From DATIHT01 sp964348615 (GTDB lineage: Bacteria; Patescibacteriota; Microgenomatia; Curtissbacterales; GWA2-41-24): DNA of 14,494 nucleotides. The stretch spans positions 1-14,494 of the forward strand of contig CAYGDE010000016.1 of the NCBI GenBank assembly GCA_964348615.1, read 5' to 3'. The notes beneath the pieces were generated by a model. It did no database searches, was not told the origin of the DNA, and saw only the letters and a program-made list of their open reading frames with translations. Within the stretch, counting starts at the first letter, position 1, and each line of letters starts with the position of its first letter. Position numbers and translations under genes: made by a program. Shown piece after piece: positions 1 to 6,480 of this stretch.

Positions 1-52
1 CGATGGTAAGGTACATAAGTGGGTTGTAGATTTTAGATAATTGCGGCGACAT
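1..52 (-). CDS. 5' end of an unidentified gene, cut by the window edge
   Basis: An ATG on the minus strand at 52 opens a frame that stays open to the window edge and reads MSPQLSKIYNPLMYLTI. It starts 4 bases after the stop codon of the small membrane protein at 57-182, which suggests the two are co-transcribed. Seventeen residues are too few to recognise a family. The start is supported only by this spacing and the open frame. Confidence 0.45.
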   Translation of the reverse strand, partial: MSPQLSKIYNPLMYLTI

Positions 53-56
53 GGTT

Positions 57-182
57 TTAATATGACACGGCTTTTGCAAATTCAATTATTGAAAGCAAAA
101 GGGCGACTAACCCAAGTACGATAAGTGAAAGGCCAATGTGTGGTTGTTCTAGGAAGTGCGAAAAACTTGTTTTGTGCGGCAT
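57..182 (-). CDS. 41-residue single-pass membrane protein
   Basis: The minus-strand frame begins MPHKTSFSHFLEQPH and continues into a strongly hydrophobic stretch at residues 17-38 (core IGLSLIVLGLVALLLSII), ending EFAKAVSY before TAA. The composition is that of a real short membrane protein: a polar, histidine-containing N-terminus, one membrane helix and a short charged tail. The next gene begins 4 bases downstream, as in an operon. There is no Shine-Dalgarno site; the hairpin repeat at 192-288 begins about 10 bases upstream of the ATG. No function can be assigned. The alternative is a chance open frame, made less likely by the clean helix and the tight coupling. Confidence 0.6.
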   Translation of the reverse strand: MPHKTSFSHFLEQPHIGLSLIVLGLVALLLSIIEFAKAVSY

Positions 183-191
183 GGTTTTTTC

Positions 192-288
192 AGTAAAAAT
201 AGTAAAGTCAGTAAAGTTAGTAAAATTAGCACGTTCCGTCTATCTTTTCTAGTTTTACTATTCTTTCTGATTTTACTTATTCTACTCC
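192..288. repeat. Hairpin repeat element, copy 1
   Basis: The left arm is built of degenerate 9-base words of the form AGTAAARTT/AGTAAAGTC. The right arm is their imperfect complement (TTTTACTATT, GATTTTACT). By hand, 201-229 pairs with 249-277 with about five mismatches and several G-T pairs, leaving a 19-base loop at 230-248. The stretch 228-251, which starts agcacgttccgtctatct, is identical over 24 bases to 3492-3515 in copy 2. Here the element lies between divergent genes (182 on minus, 344 on plus), so terminator function alone does not explain its position. Confidence 0.7.
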
Positions 289-308
289 AGCTTAAAACGA
301 ATTAGGTT

Positions 309-334
309 TTGAAGTCAAATAGATATGTTACAAT
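309..334 (+). promoter_or_regulatory. Candidate promoter of the hydrolase gene, near-leaderless
   Basis: An extended -10 of the form TGnTACAAT (TG at 326-327, TACAAT at 329-334) is preceded by a weak TTGAAG at 309-314 with only 14 bases between. Transcription starting about 7 bases after the -10 would begin near 341, 3 bases before the ATG at 344. No Shine-Dalgarno site exists, which fits a leaderless message. Confidence 0.45.
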
Positions 335-343
335 CTGCATCTT

Positions 344-1123
344 ATGTCAGAGCTTTTAGGTAAAGTTGCTGAGGGAATGTATAAGGACAAGCCCTTGCGA
401 ATATTCAGGGGAACTTACTCAGCACCAATGGATGATCCGTATTTCAGAGATGGAAGGTTTGTAGGACAGGAAGCAACAATAAACGTTGAGTTTGCGGTTC
501 ATCCCAACAATTCCGGAAGAATAATTGTAAACATTCCTGGCTCAAATGGCGAAATCGACGGTTACAGGGGTAAATACAAAATATTGGGTCGCCACATACA
601 GTCCGATGGTCTAGGAGCTGTAGTTAGAGTGGGTAATCACTTCTCGGACGGATTTTTACAGGATGTAAACCTAAGGTCTGTAATGCGCTATGTCGAGGAG
701 TATGCTTGGGAAATATGCGGCAATCCGGAACCGGAAATTCTATTGATGGGTTTTTCTGCTGGTGCGAGTGCGATTGCTGCAAGAGCCCACGAATATCCAG
801 AAGTTACGCGAATTCTTCTTGGTGCACCCGCAAAGGGTATGCGTGGAATTAGCGTTCGTGATGGCATAAGCCGATTTCGGGGAGAGGTTTATATCATGAT
901 TGGAGATAAAGACGACAATGTTGGTACTGATTCAGGCCAGGTGTTTTATGACTGGGCACTTGATGCTTCTAAAAAAGAACTCTTTGTACTTCCGGATTGC
1001 GATCACCAATTCAGGGGAGAGAGAAACGGACGGATTATAAGCGAAGCGCCATTTTATGCTTTTAGCTTGGGCGAAAAACCTAAGTTTCCCGATCCTGCTG
1101 GTGGAATAAAACTTTACGATTAA
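344..1123 (+). CDS. Alpha/beta-hydrolase fold protein
   Basis: This 259-residue protein has the hallmarks of a serine hydrolase of the alpha/beta fold. The nucleophile elbow is GFSAG at residues 136-140, giving Ser138. An acid loop, GDKDDN, lies at 187-192 and supplies Asp188, 190 or 191. The late histidine is His221 in DCDHQF. A strand-loop IVNIPGSNGE at 61-70 is where the oxyanion-hole loop of this fold usually sits. There is no signal peptide or membrane segment, so it is probably cytoplasmic. The size suits a minimal hydrolase with no large lid. Substrate cannot be told from sequence: esterase, acyl-peptidase or thioesterase are all possible. It stands alone, converging on the next gene with only 19 bases between stop codons. 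The start fits the near-leaderless promoter just upstream. Confidence 0.8.
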   Translation: MSELLGKVAEGMYKDKPLRIFRGTYSAPMDDPYFRDGRFVGQEATINVEFAVHPNNSGRIIVNIPGSNGEIDGYRGKYKILGRHIQSDGLGAVVRVGNHFSDGFLQDVNLRSVMRYVEEYAWEICGNPEPEILLMGFSAGASAIAARAHEYPEVTRILLGAPAKGMRGISVRDGISRFRGEVYIMIGDKDDNVGTDSGQVFYDWALDASKKELFVLPDCDHQFRGERNGRIISEAPFYAFSLGEKPKFPDPAGGIKLYD

Positions 1124-1142
1124 TCAAAATAACAGTTGAAAC

Positions 1143-2615
1143 TCAGGGATTTAAAAGTCTCATTATCTTCTTCGACGCATTGTAAACTTGCCTAAGCTCT
1201 GTATTATTTTCTACGCCTCGCTGTATTGATGTAAAAATATTTCTTCTATATTTTGGCCTTACCTTTAAAGCATCAGCAAGAGTGCTTTTTTTAAATAAGG
1301 GGTTATTTGCGAAGCGGTCAAGAAGATCAGGTTTTGCCAATGCCATAGAAAGATAATATGCAAGATGAGGAAAATTGCCGCCAAAACCTGTGTATACGGC
1401 TAATTGTCCGTGTTTTCCTTCACCGCCACTCCAATTACCGGAGAAATTATATTTGCCATTGTGCATTTTTACTGTTTGCCCTAAATATATATTTCCAAAA
1501 TCTACCTCTTCAGTCCCTTCGGTTCGGGGAACATTTTCAAAAATACTTGCATAAGTGAGAAATCCTATTGCTCTCAGTTTATTAAGCAGGGATTGATCCA
1601 CCTCATCAGTCCAGTCGAAATTTTTGTCGGTTCTGTTGATTGTTATTGTAAAAAAAGCTTGGCTGAGCTCAGGAAGAAGGAGCTTCATATGATTCCAAGT
1701 GGCAATAGCAACTGGATAAATAGAGGGGTTCATCCGTACTTCTATTACGTCTCTGTCATTTCGGGAAAGCTGAATGTAAGAGCCCCTTTGGTATTGGGAC
1801 ATATTAAGAATTGCCAGTCGCTGCCAAAAATTACGTTGTTTTTCCGGGGTATCACCAGGAAAATGAAATTCGGCGCCCACTGTGGGAAATTCACCGAATG
1901 CTTCTTTTTGTTTACCAATATCAGGTAGACTTTCAGGGTCTTTGTCTGCAATACGGTCCATAAAGTTTCTAAGCCGTGCAACTTGGGACAGGCCTAAATC
2001 GCTTGTTTCTAGTGGATGAATAGGATCGTCTTTTATGGCTTGCGACATTAGACGTACATAATTTGAAAAATAATTACTATTTTCTATTGGCCCTTTGGAA
2101 ATAACATACATAGCCATTGCACTAGCAATCGCATCTGTGCTGTTGCGATTACCCAAAATTGTCATATTGGCGACAAACTTTACAGCGTTTGCTGTTTTTT
2201 CTTCGATATCTTCCGAGAGGGGATTTGTAGATACCATATGACGGACAATTCCACCCAAAATAAAGGCAATTCGAGCCGCCTGGGCTTCATCGATAGGACG
2301 AAATTTTCCAATAACGTCAGTAACCGCTTCTTGGCTCAATGCCGATAAAAGGCGGGGAGCACCAAAATCGTCCAGAAGGTAAAATTTACTACTTGGATTT
2401 CCCGGACCAAAAAAAGCAACTTGTTGACCTTTAAATTCTGAGAGTGCCACACCCCTAGCGTTATGGTCATACTTCCAATCCGTTCCTCTGGTGGCGTTGT
2501 AGCCATTGCACGACATGGCAAAATCCAAATCACTCTCACGGGTCGGTATAACTTCTCCTTGAGCAGGTCGGAACTTTCTTTTTAGGGATGAGATAAAATT
2601 TTCTTGGCCAGGCAT
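1143..2615 (-). CDS. 490-residue soluble protein of unknown function
   Basis: A long unbroken frame with balanced composition and no signal peptide or membrane helix, so probably cytoplasmic. I do not recognise the family. Three parts can be seen: an N-terminal region (1-105) with an aromatic patch around GTDWKYDHNARG; an alpha-helical middle (108-235) with helices such as AQAARIAFILGGIVRHM; and a C-terminal part (245-490) that begins GAEFHFPGDTP and includes RDVIEVRMNPSIYP at 288-301, a glycine-rich loop GNWSGGEGKHG at 393-403, and a basic C-terminus. The EFHF strand followed by an EVRMNP strand loosely recalls amidoligase or glutamate-cysteine-ligase-like folds, but this is a weak impression and not an assignment. 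It starts 14 bases after the stop of the 57-residue gene upstream and probably shares its promoter. No Shine-Dalgarno site is seen. Confidence 0.75.
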   Translation of the reverse strand: MPGQENFISSLKRKFRPAQGEVIPTRESDLDFAMSCNGYNATRGTDWKYDHNARGVALSEFKGQQVAFFGPGNPSSKFYLLDDFGAPRLLSALSQEAVTDVIGKFRPIDEAQAARIAFILGGIVRHMVSTNPLSEDIEEKTANAVKFVANMTILGNRNSTDAIASAMAMYVISKGPIENSNYFSNYVRLMSQAIKDDPIHPLETSDLGLSQVARLRNFMDRIADKDPESLPDIGKQKEAFGEFPTVGAEFHFPGDTPEKQRNFWQRLAILNMSQYQRGSYIQLSRNDRDVIEVRMNPSIYPVAIATWNHMKLLLPELSQAFFTITINRTDKNFDWTDEVDQSLLNKLRAIGFLTYASIFENVPRTEGTEEVDFGNIYLGQTVKMHNGKYNFSGNWSGGEGKHGQLAVYTGFGGNFPHLAYYLSMALAKPDLLDRFANNPLFKKSTLADALKVRPKYRRNIFTSIQRGVENNTELRQVYNASKKIMRLLNP

Positions 2616-2629
2616 ACAATATTTAAAAA

Positions 2630-2803
2630 TTAACTTTTTGCCGGAACCGGTTCACGTTGAGGTCCAACAGGAGCAGCAGGAGCAGGATTAGAATCGGGTA
2701 GGGCTCTTTCGGGTATAGGATTTGGAATATCAGGAATATCCCTTTTTCGAGGAGTCTCAACAGGAATTCCTGGTTTTGCCATTCCGAAAAGACGCTCTGA
2801 CAT
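2630..2803 (-). CDS. 57-residue proline-rich protein
   Basis: The frame reads MSERLFGMAKPGIPVETPRK, then a tail in which proline falls at nearly every third or fourth residue (about 15 prolines in 57), ending VPAKS. It is probably disordered. It has a candidate promoter just upstream (2813-2841) and its stop lies 14 bases before the start of the 490-residue gene, so the two look like an operon. A longer competing frame over the same bases (2623-2841, minus) has leucine runs produced by reading the CCT-rich proline tail out of frame and is rejected. Function unknown; a tether or partner of the downstream protein is a guess. Confidence 0.6.
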   Translation of the reverse strand: MSERLFGMAKPGIPVETPRKRDIPDIPNPIPERALPDSNPAPAAPVGPQREPVPAKS

Positions 2804-2812
2804 TGTATGGGT

Positions 2813-2841
2813 AATTTATCACAACCTAAATCTCCTGGCAA
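2813..2841 (-). promoter_or_regulatory. Candidate promoter of the 57-residue/490-residue gene pair
   Basis: On the minus strand TTGCCA (2841-2836) is followed after 17 bases by TAAATT (2818-2813). The -35 matches the sigma-70 consensus at five of six bases and the -10 at four of six. Initiation about 7 bases downstream would fall near 2806, only 3 bases before the ATG at 2803, so again near-leaderless. Confidence 0.4.
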
Positions 2842-2868
2842 GATAATTTAGTCGGGGTGCTGGGAATT

Positions 2869-2968
2869 NNNNNNNNNNNNNNNNNNNNNNNNNNNNNNNN
2901 NNNNNNNNNNNNNNNNNNNNNNNNNNNNNNNNNNNNNNNNNNNNNNNNNNNNNNNNNNNNNNNNNNNN
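2869..2968. other. Scaffold gap 1 (100 N)
   Basis: Exactly 100 undetermined bases, the usual placeholder for a join of unknown length. It removes the start codon, promoter and class III signal sequence of the pseudopilin that follows. Adjacency of the minus-strand pair and the pseudopilin therefore rests on scaffolding, not on read-through sequence. Confidence 0.95.
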
Positions 2969-3462
2969 TGATCGAGCTTCTTATTGTTATTTCCATCATT
3001 GCTCTTTTGGTTGCCGCCGCTAGTGTTTCTTGGAGTAATGCCCAGGAAAAAGGTAGAGATGGTAGACGGAAAACAGATCTTAAGGCGGTACAACAAGCTT
3101 TGGAAACTTATTTACAAACAAATGGGAAATACCCGTCGAGTTTGGATGGCCAGGTCCAATGCAATATTGCAGATAGTTCCGGTACAGTTATTGATAGCCA
3201 TATAGTTTCTTGGAATGCCCAATTTTCCTGCGATCCTGATGGCCCTGGATCGGCAAGCCCCATAATTTATGCTGCACAGCTTCCCCAAGATCCTGTTTAC
3301 CAGATTGACGTGAATAAGGGCTACTTTTACAATTCTGCCGCGCCCAATTTAACCTATGTCCTGTCTGCAGACATAGAAAATAGTAATGATCCAGACAGGG
3401 TAACTGGAGGTGTTCCTTGTACCCCTCAGGGAACACGTGATTACTGCGTTGTGAATCCGTAA
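2969..3462 (+). CDS. Type IV pilin/pseudopilin-like protein, 5' end lost in gap
   Basis: The first bases after the gap complete a leucine codon and then read IELLIVISIIALLVAAA, the hydrophobic N-terminal helix that follows the prepilin peptidase site in class III signal peptides (consensus G|FTLIELL). The cleavage site itself is in the gap. The helix is followed by the usual amphipathic segment EKGRDGRRKTDLKAVQQALE and then TNGKYPSSL, the pattern of major pseudopilins (type II secretion GspG and type IV pilin families). The globular part has two cysteine pairs, one joining the QCNIAD and FSCDPD regions and one in VPCTPQGTRDYC near the C-terminus, plausibly disulfides. Its role would be as a subunit of an extracellular pilus or pseudopilus. 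The frame ends at TAA directly against hairpin repeat copy 2. Confidence 0.85.
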
Positions 3463-3464
3463 GC

Positions 3465-3540
3465 AGTAAAGATAGTAAAGATAGTAAAGTCAGCACGTTC
3501 CGTCTATCTTTTCTATTTTTACTATTTTTCTAGTTTTACT
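3465..3540. repeat. Hairpin repeat element, copy 2
   Basis: The left arm has three near-identical 9-base words (AGTAAAGAT, AGTAAAGAT, AGTAAAGTC). The right arm ends TTTTACT and is their imperfect complement, so 3465-3489 pairs with 3517-3540 around a loop at 3490-3516. Bases 3492-3515 are identical to 228-251 of copy 1. The element fills the whole space between two convergent genes: it starts 2 bases after the pseudopilin stop and contains bases of the opposing gene's stop codon. It could act as a bidirectional transcription terminator here, although the stem is AT-rich. Confidence 0.7.
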
Positions 3541-4771
3541 ACCTTAAGTTGATGCTGTAGAGGTTTGTTGGGGTACCGTCGGATTGGGTTAGGGTTGTTA
3601 AGATTATTAACCTTTGGCCCGAAGGGTGAGTAAATACTCCGCCTCCCGGCTGTGCGTTTTCAAATTTGCCGGAAAATACTACCATTTTGTTTGTGCCGTC
3701 TTTTTCGATTATGGCAATTTGGTCTTTTTGGACAATAAGTAAGTGCTGCGAATCAGGGTACCAAGAAATTGTAAAAAGATCGGAAAAATCGGGCAGGGTA
3801 TATTGTTTTTTCTCCTTTAGGTCGTAAACTACATTTTTGCCCGTTTTGTCCTTGTAAAGAATCTTTTCCTCGTCCGGCGAAAATATCATGCCTGTGGGGT
3901 TGGGATGGGGAGTCAAAGTGGAAGTGGAAAGTGAAGAGTTAAGTTTAGGGGAGGGTGATGGTTTTGTTGACTTTCGACTTTGACTTTCGACTTTGACTTG
4001 CTCTGCGCCCATGGTTGCTTCTTTAACTTCCGCAGGTACGGTTAATGCTAAGGTTTGGGCCCTTTGGATATAATCTTGCTGGTAAGAATCTAGAGTGTTT
4101 GTTAGAGACCCTGTAATGTCTTTAAATTCCTGTTCTGTTTTATCACTATCAATTAGTATATTTGCCACTACTTTGTCGTCCTGGCCGCTTGTGCGGGCTA
4201 TTAATTCTTTCGAATTAGGGTTCCAAATAAATGTGGCTTTAGAAAAGTCAAAACCAGGCCTATTTTTGGCCAAAAGCCGAACTTCTTGATGGAAAAGGAA
4301 AGACCTGTCCTGCATAAAAAGCAAATATGCCCCGCCGTTTTGGCCGGAAACACCATAAACTATTTTTAGGTTGTCTGGAGATACTGTTGGATTTGCTGCC
4401 CCAGTTGTGGTTAAGGGTTTTATTTCTGGAGCAAGCGGGAAAAGTAATGCTTTTATTTCGGTTGCCAGATCGGCTCTTACTTCGACTTCTTTTTGCCAAG
4501 TACTGTAGCCGTCTTTTGAAATTTTAACTTTATAGGTTTTGGGGTCTAAAAAAGTGATATTGGTGTCGGTTGCAGAAGTTAGGCGGTCGTCTAAATATAC
4601 CGAGGCGCCTGTGGGTATGGAGCTTGCCACAATCAAACCTGTCCTGTCTATACTGCCGTTTCTGAAATTGGGCTTAAAACCCCTAGCCCAAAATATGGCA
4701 ATTGCGGCAAAAATTATTATTAAAAGGGCGATTATGATGCTGTAGGTAACGCGGTGTTTGGAAAGCAACAT
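3539..4771 (-). CDS. Membrane-anchored PEGA domain plus beta-propeller protein
   Basis: With the ATG at 4771, directly at the gap edge, the protein has 410 residues. A short basic N-terminus leads into a membrane helix at about 10-29 (SIIIALLIIIFAAIAIFW). Residues 45-112 are a PEGA domain: GLIVASSIPTGASVYLDD, then KISKDGYSTWQKEVEV. The rest resembles TolB/WD40-like propeller blades, with motifs such as TVSPDNLKIVYG (129-140), FIWNPNSKELIA (181-192), IFSPDEEKILY (296-306), ISWYPDSQHLLIV (335-347) and THPSGQRLIIL (381-391). A low-complexity Ser/Pro/Thr/Lys linker at 257-291 interrupts the propeller and is encoded by the hairpin repeat at 3911-3999. PEGA domains are typical of envelope proteins. 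A frame can be read on through the N run, but the internal start with its immediate membrane helix is the natural one. Its promoter lies in the gap. Confidence 0.85.
   Translation of the reverse strand: MLLSKHRVTYSIIIALLIIIFAAIAIFWARGFKPNFRNGSIDRTGLIVASSIPTGASVYLDDRLTSATDTNITFLDPKTYKVKISKDGYSTWQKEVEVRADLATEIKALLFPLAPEIKPLTTTGAANPTVSPDNLKIVYGVSGQNGGAYLLFMQDRSFLFHQEVRLLAKNRPGFDFSKATFIWNPNSKELIARTSGQDDKVVANILIDSDKTEQEFKDITGSLTNTLDSYQQDYIQRAQTLALTVPAEVKEATMGAEQVKVESQSRKSTKPSPSPKLNSSLSTSTLTPHPNPTGMIFSPDEEKILYKDKTGKNVVYDLKEKKQYTLPDFSDLFTISWYPDSQHLLIVQKDQIAIIEKDGTNKMVVFSGKFENAQPGGGVFTHPSGQRLIILTTLTQSDGTPTNLYSINLR
3911..3999. repeat. Hairpin-type repeat inside the PEGA/propeller coding frame
   Basis: The plus-strand arm 3966-3999 holds a 12-base tandem word (gactttcgactt, repeated almost twice and a half). 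The arm 3911-3942 (agtcaaagtggaagtggaaa and on) is its imperfect reverse complement, with a loop of about 23 bases at 3943-3965. It has the same architecture as the intergenic elements, short-period repeats on one arm and a degenerate complement on the other, but a different word. It is translated as the low-complexity linker at residues 257-291 and keeps the frame open. Confidence 0.65.
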
Positions 4772-4871
4772 NNNNNNNNNNNNNNNNNNNNNNNNNNNNN
4801 NNNNNNNNNNNNNNNNNNNNNNNNNNNNNNNNNNNNNNNNNNNNNNNNNNNNNNNNNNNNNNNNNNNNNNN
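4772..4871. other. Scaffold gap 2 (100 N)
   Basis: A second run of exactly 100 undetermined bases, starting immediately upstream of the PEGA gene's ATG. The far flank is repeat-like (4893-4930). The intergenic region between the divergent PEGA gene and protease-like gene is therefore incomplete and its true length unknown. Confidence 0.95.
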
Positions 4872-4892
4872 TGTGATTTTAGCAAAGTGCTG

Positions 4893-4930
4893 GTTTAGTT
4901 AGTAGTAGGTAGTTTGCAGTTGGTAGTGGG
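4893..4930. repeat. Low-complexity AGTAGG/TAGTT repeat flanking gap 2
   Basis: The stretch consists of overlapping short words (tagttagtagtaggtagt, then gcagttggtagtggg) and resembles one arm of the hairpin elements seen elsewhere in the window. No complementary arm is visible, but the other side may lie in the adjacent gap. It is non-coding in any convincing frame. Confidence 0.45.
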
Positions 4931-4932
4931 GG

Positions 4933-4969
4933 TATACTTAATTTAGGAAGATAATTTGGACATAAGGAG
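4933..4969 (+). promoter_or_regulatory. Candidate -10 and strong Shine-Dalgarno site of the protease-like gene
   Basis: TATACT at 4933-4938 is a good -10 without a well-spaced -35. AAGGAG at 4964-4969 lies 8 bases before the ATG at 4978, ideal spacing. It decides between two ATGs: the one at 4974 meets TGA after two codons, while 4978 opens the long frame. This is the only strong Shine-Dalgarno site I find in the window. Confidence 0.6.
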
Positions 4970-4977
4970 TAAAATGT

Positions 4978-6480
4978 ATGAGTGAAATAACTGCGGAAGG
5001 GCCTATTATAAAAGGCCGAATGCAGGATACAAACAAAATGGCAACAGAAAGAATACCCCAACCTAGTGGTTTAGGCCAAGTTTGGGAAAGAATTAAACAT
5101 TTAAGAGGGGTTAAAGAGGCTGAAGACCAAAAAGCAGCGTCTGTTGCCTTGCCAATTGAGGGTGTTTCCGAAACTCAAGGATCAGCAAGGCGAATTCCCA
5201 GAAGAGCAGTTGTTGCGGGAGGCGCAGCAATTGCAGGGGGACTTGCTGCCGCGGCTATTTTGGGAACTAGAAACGGGGAAAAGACTCAAGAGATTCCAGT
5301 ATCATCGTGGACTATTGGCGAAGTTTCAGCTGACCAAACATCGTTTACTGGGCTTAGGGATATTGTTAGTACTTTTCCTAACTCGGAAAAATCTGATTCT
5401 CCGGAACAAACTCTCAGGTCTGAAATGTTAGAGCTTTTAGACAGGACAACAGGTGCAGAAGCAAGTATTAAAAAGTTTGTAGATGCTTATTTAGATTTTA
5501 AAGATTCAGACGGAACCCCTATTTTGCGAAAACTTGTAAAACAAAGGCTTTTGAATATAGATCTCAAACCTCTGTTGGAAGGTCAGTCAAGATATAAATC
5601 AGAAGCTGAATTATTGGACGACCAGTTCTTTTTTATGGAACATAATAGATATTTAAATTTGGATCGTGCTAATTTTTCAAAAGGATTGGCTCAAATCAAA
5701 GGGACTGGGGTTGGGGGTATCGATGCCCTGGGTCAAATTAAAGCAATGATCGACAAGTCTATTTTGATTCCTGCTCTCAAGCGGGATCAAACTTATGATT
5801 TGGAAGCTGCAGATTTAAAAGGTAGAGTTGTTTTTACAACTGATGCTCTTAAGGCGGGTTTAAGTAAAAATGGTAAGACATTGCAGGAGGACCAAGCATT
5901 AATAGGAAGAGGATTGTCATTATTTCCTGCAATTGGGGGACTTAGGGTTGAAATGGTAGACGAAGGCCCTGTGGAAGGTCAACAGGATATAGGCGGTTTG
6001 GCAGATTATGATCCAAGTTCAAAAGAAGCAGTAATTAAGATAAACAGGAATGCTCCTGACTTGCTGACCCTTCTTGCCCACGAAAGAGCTCACAATTTGG
6101 ATGTTATGGCTCCCCATAATCTACTAATGCATGCTAATGCACCCCAAAAAGTTTTGAAAGCAATCGCTGCAAGATATGAGGCGCAGCTTGCTTGGATGAC
6201 TAATCCACACGTAAATGGAGGAGCACCTACTAACCCTCTTACTTTAAGGGATGAATTATATCCAATTGTAGAAGGGGATAAGTCAAAAATATCGCAATAC
6301 TCTCAGGAAGATTTGAAAAGGTTAACCCAGAAAGCTTTTAACCGAATGCTTGATTTACAAACGGAGCCGTTTGCAGATACACTTGCTGCAGTGGCTTTAG
6401 CTGATAATAGAGGCCATTCTCAATGGGAAGTGACAAGGTTTAAAAATTATTTGGATGCGGTAAAAAGTTTAGAAGTTTAG
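4978..6480 (+). CDS. Membrane-anchored HExxH metalloprotease-like protein
   Basis: The 500-residue product has three parts. Residues 1-70 are polar. Residues 71-97 (RRIPRRAVVAGG, then an Ala/Gly/Leu-rich stretch) form a membrane anchor or signal with arginine pairs that faintly resemble a Tat signal. The rest is a soluble, mostly helical region, presumably outside the membrane. Near the C-terminus LLTLLAHERAHNLDVMAP contains HExxH at His368, Glu369 and His372, the zinc-binding and catalytic motif of zincin peptidases, and a possible third ligand is Glu463 in TEPFADTLA, about 90 residues on. HExxHxxD followed by E-x-FA-D/E loosely recalls the lethal-factor-like (M34/ATLF) gluzincins; this is inference. 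The metzincin signature is absent. Substrate unknown. The stop codon overlaps that of the convergent gene by 3 bases. The start is set by AAGGAG upstream. Confidence 0.7.
   Translation: MSEITAEGPIIKGRMQDTNKMATERIPQPSGLGQVWERIKHLRGVKEAEDQKAASVALPIEGVSETQGSARRIPRRAVVAGGAAIAGGLAAAAILGTRNGEKTQEIPVSSWTIGEVSADQTSFTGLRDIVSTFPNSEKSDSPEQTLRSEMLELLDRTTGAEASIKKFVDAYLDFKDSDGTPILRKLVKQRLLNIDLKPLLEGQSRYKSEAELLDDQFFFMEHNRYLNLDRANFSKGLAQIKGTGVGGIDALGQIKAMIDKSILIPALKRDQTYDLEAADLKGRVVFTTDALKAGLSKNGKTLQEDQALIGRGLSLFPAIGGLRVEMVDEGPVEGQQDIGGLADYDPSSKEAVIKINRNAPDLLTLLAHERAHNLDVMAPHNLLMHANAPQKVLKAIAARYEAQLAWMTNPHVNGGAPTNPLTLRDELYPIVEGDKSKISQYSQEDLKRLTQKAFNRMLDLQTEPFADTLAAVALADNRGHSQWEVTRFKNYLDAVKSLEV

Noticed and set aside
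192..288. CRISPR array
   Set aside because: The repeated words are 9 bases with no unique spacers, form one hairpin, and no cas gene is present.
192..288. Integron attC site
   Set aside because: The core-site sequences and an integrase are absent and the stem lacks the unpaired-base pattern of attC.
1124..1142. Intrinsic terminator between the convergent genes
   Set aside because: Only 19 bases lie between the stop codons and no GC-rich stem with a T-run is visible.
2623..2841. 72-residue minus-strand frame rich in leucine
   Set aside because: It is an out-of-frame reading of the CCT-rich proline tail; the overlapping frame 2630-2803 has sensible composition, a promoter and operon spacing.
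2857..2970. Extension of the pseudopilin frame back through the N run to a GTG at 2857
   Set aside because: The gap is a placeholder of unknown length, so frame continuity across it has no meaning; the true start lies in missing sequence.
4772..4885. Extension of the PEGA gene through gap 2 to a start at 4885
   Set aside because: The same placeholder problem; the ATG at 4771 leads straight into a short basic segment and a membrane helix, as expected for an N-terminus.
6061..6130. Metzincin motif HExxHxxGxxH
   Set aside because: The glycine and the third histidine at position 11 are missing (HERAHNLDVMA); a later glutamate is the better third-ligand candidate.
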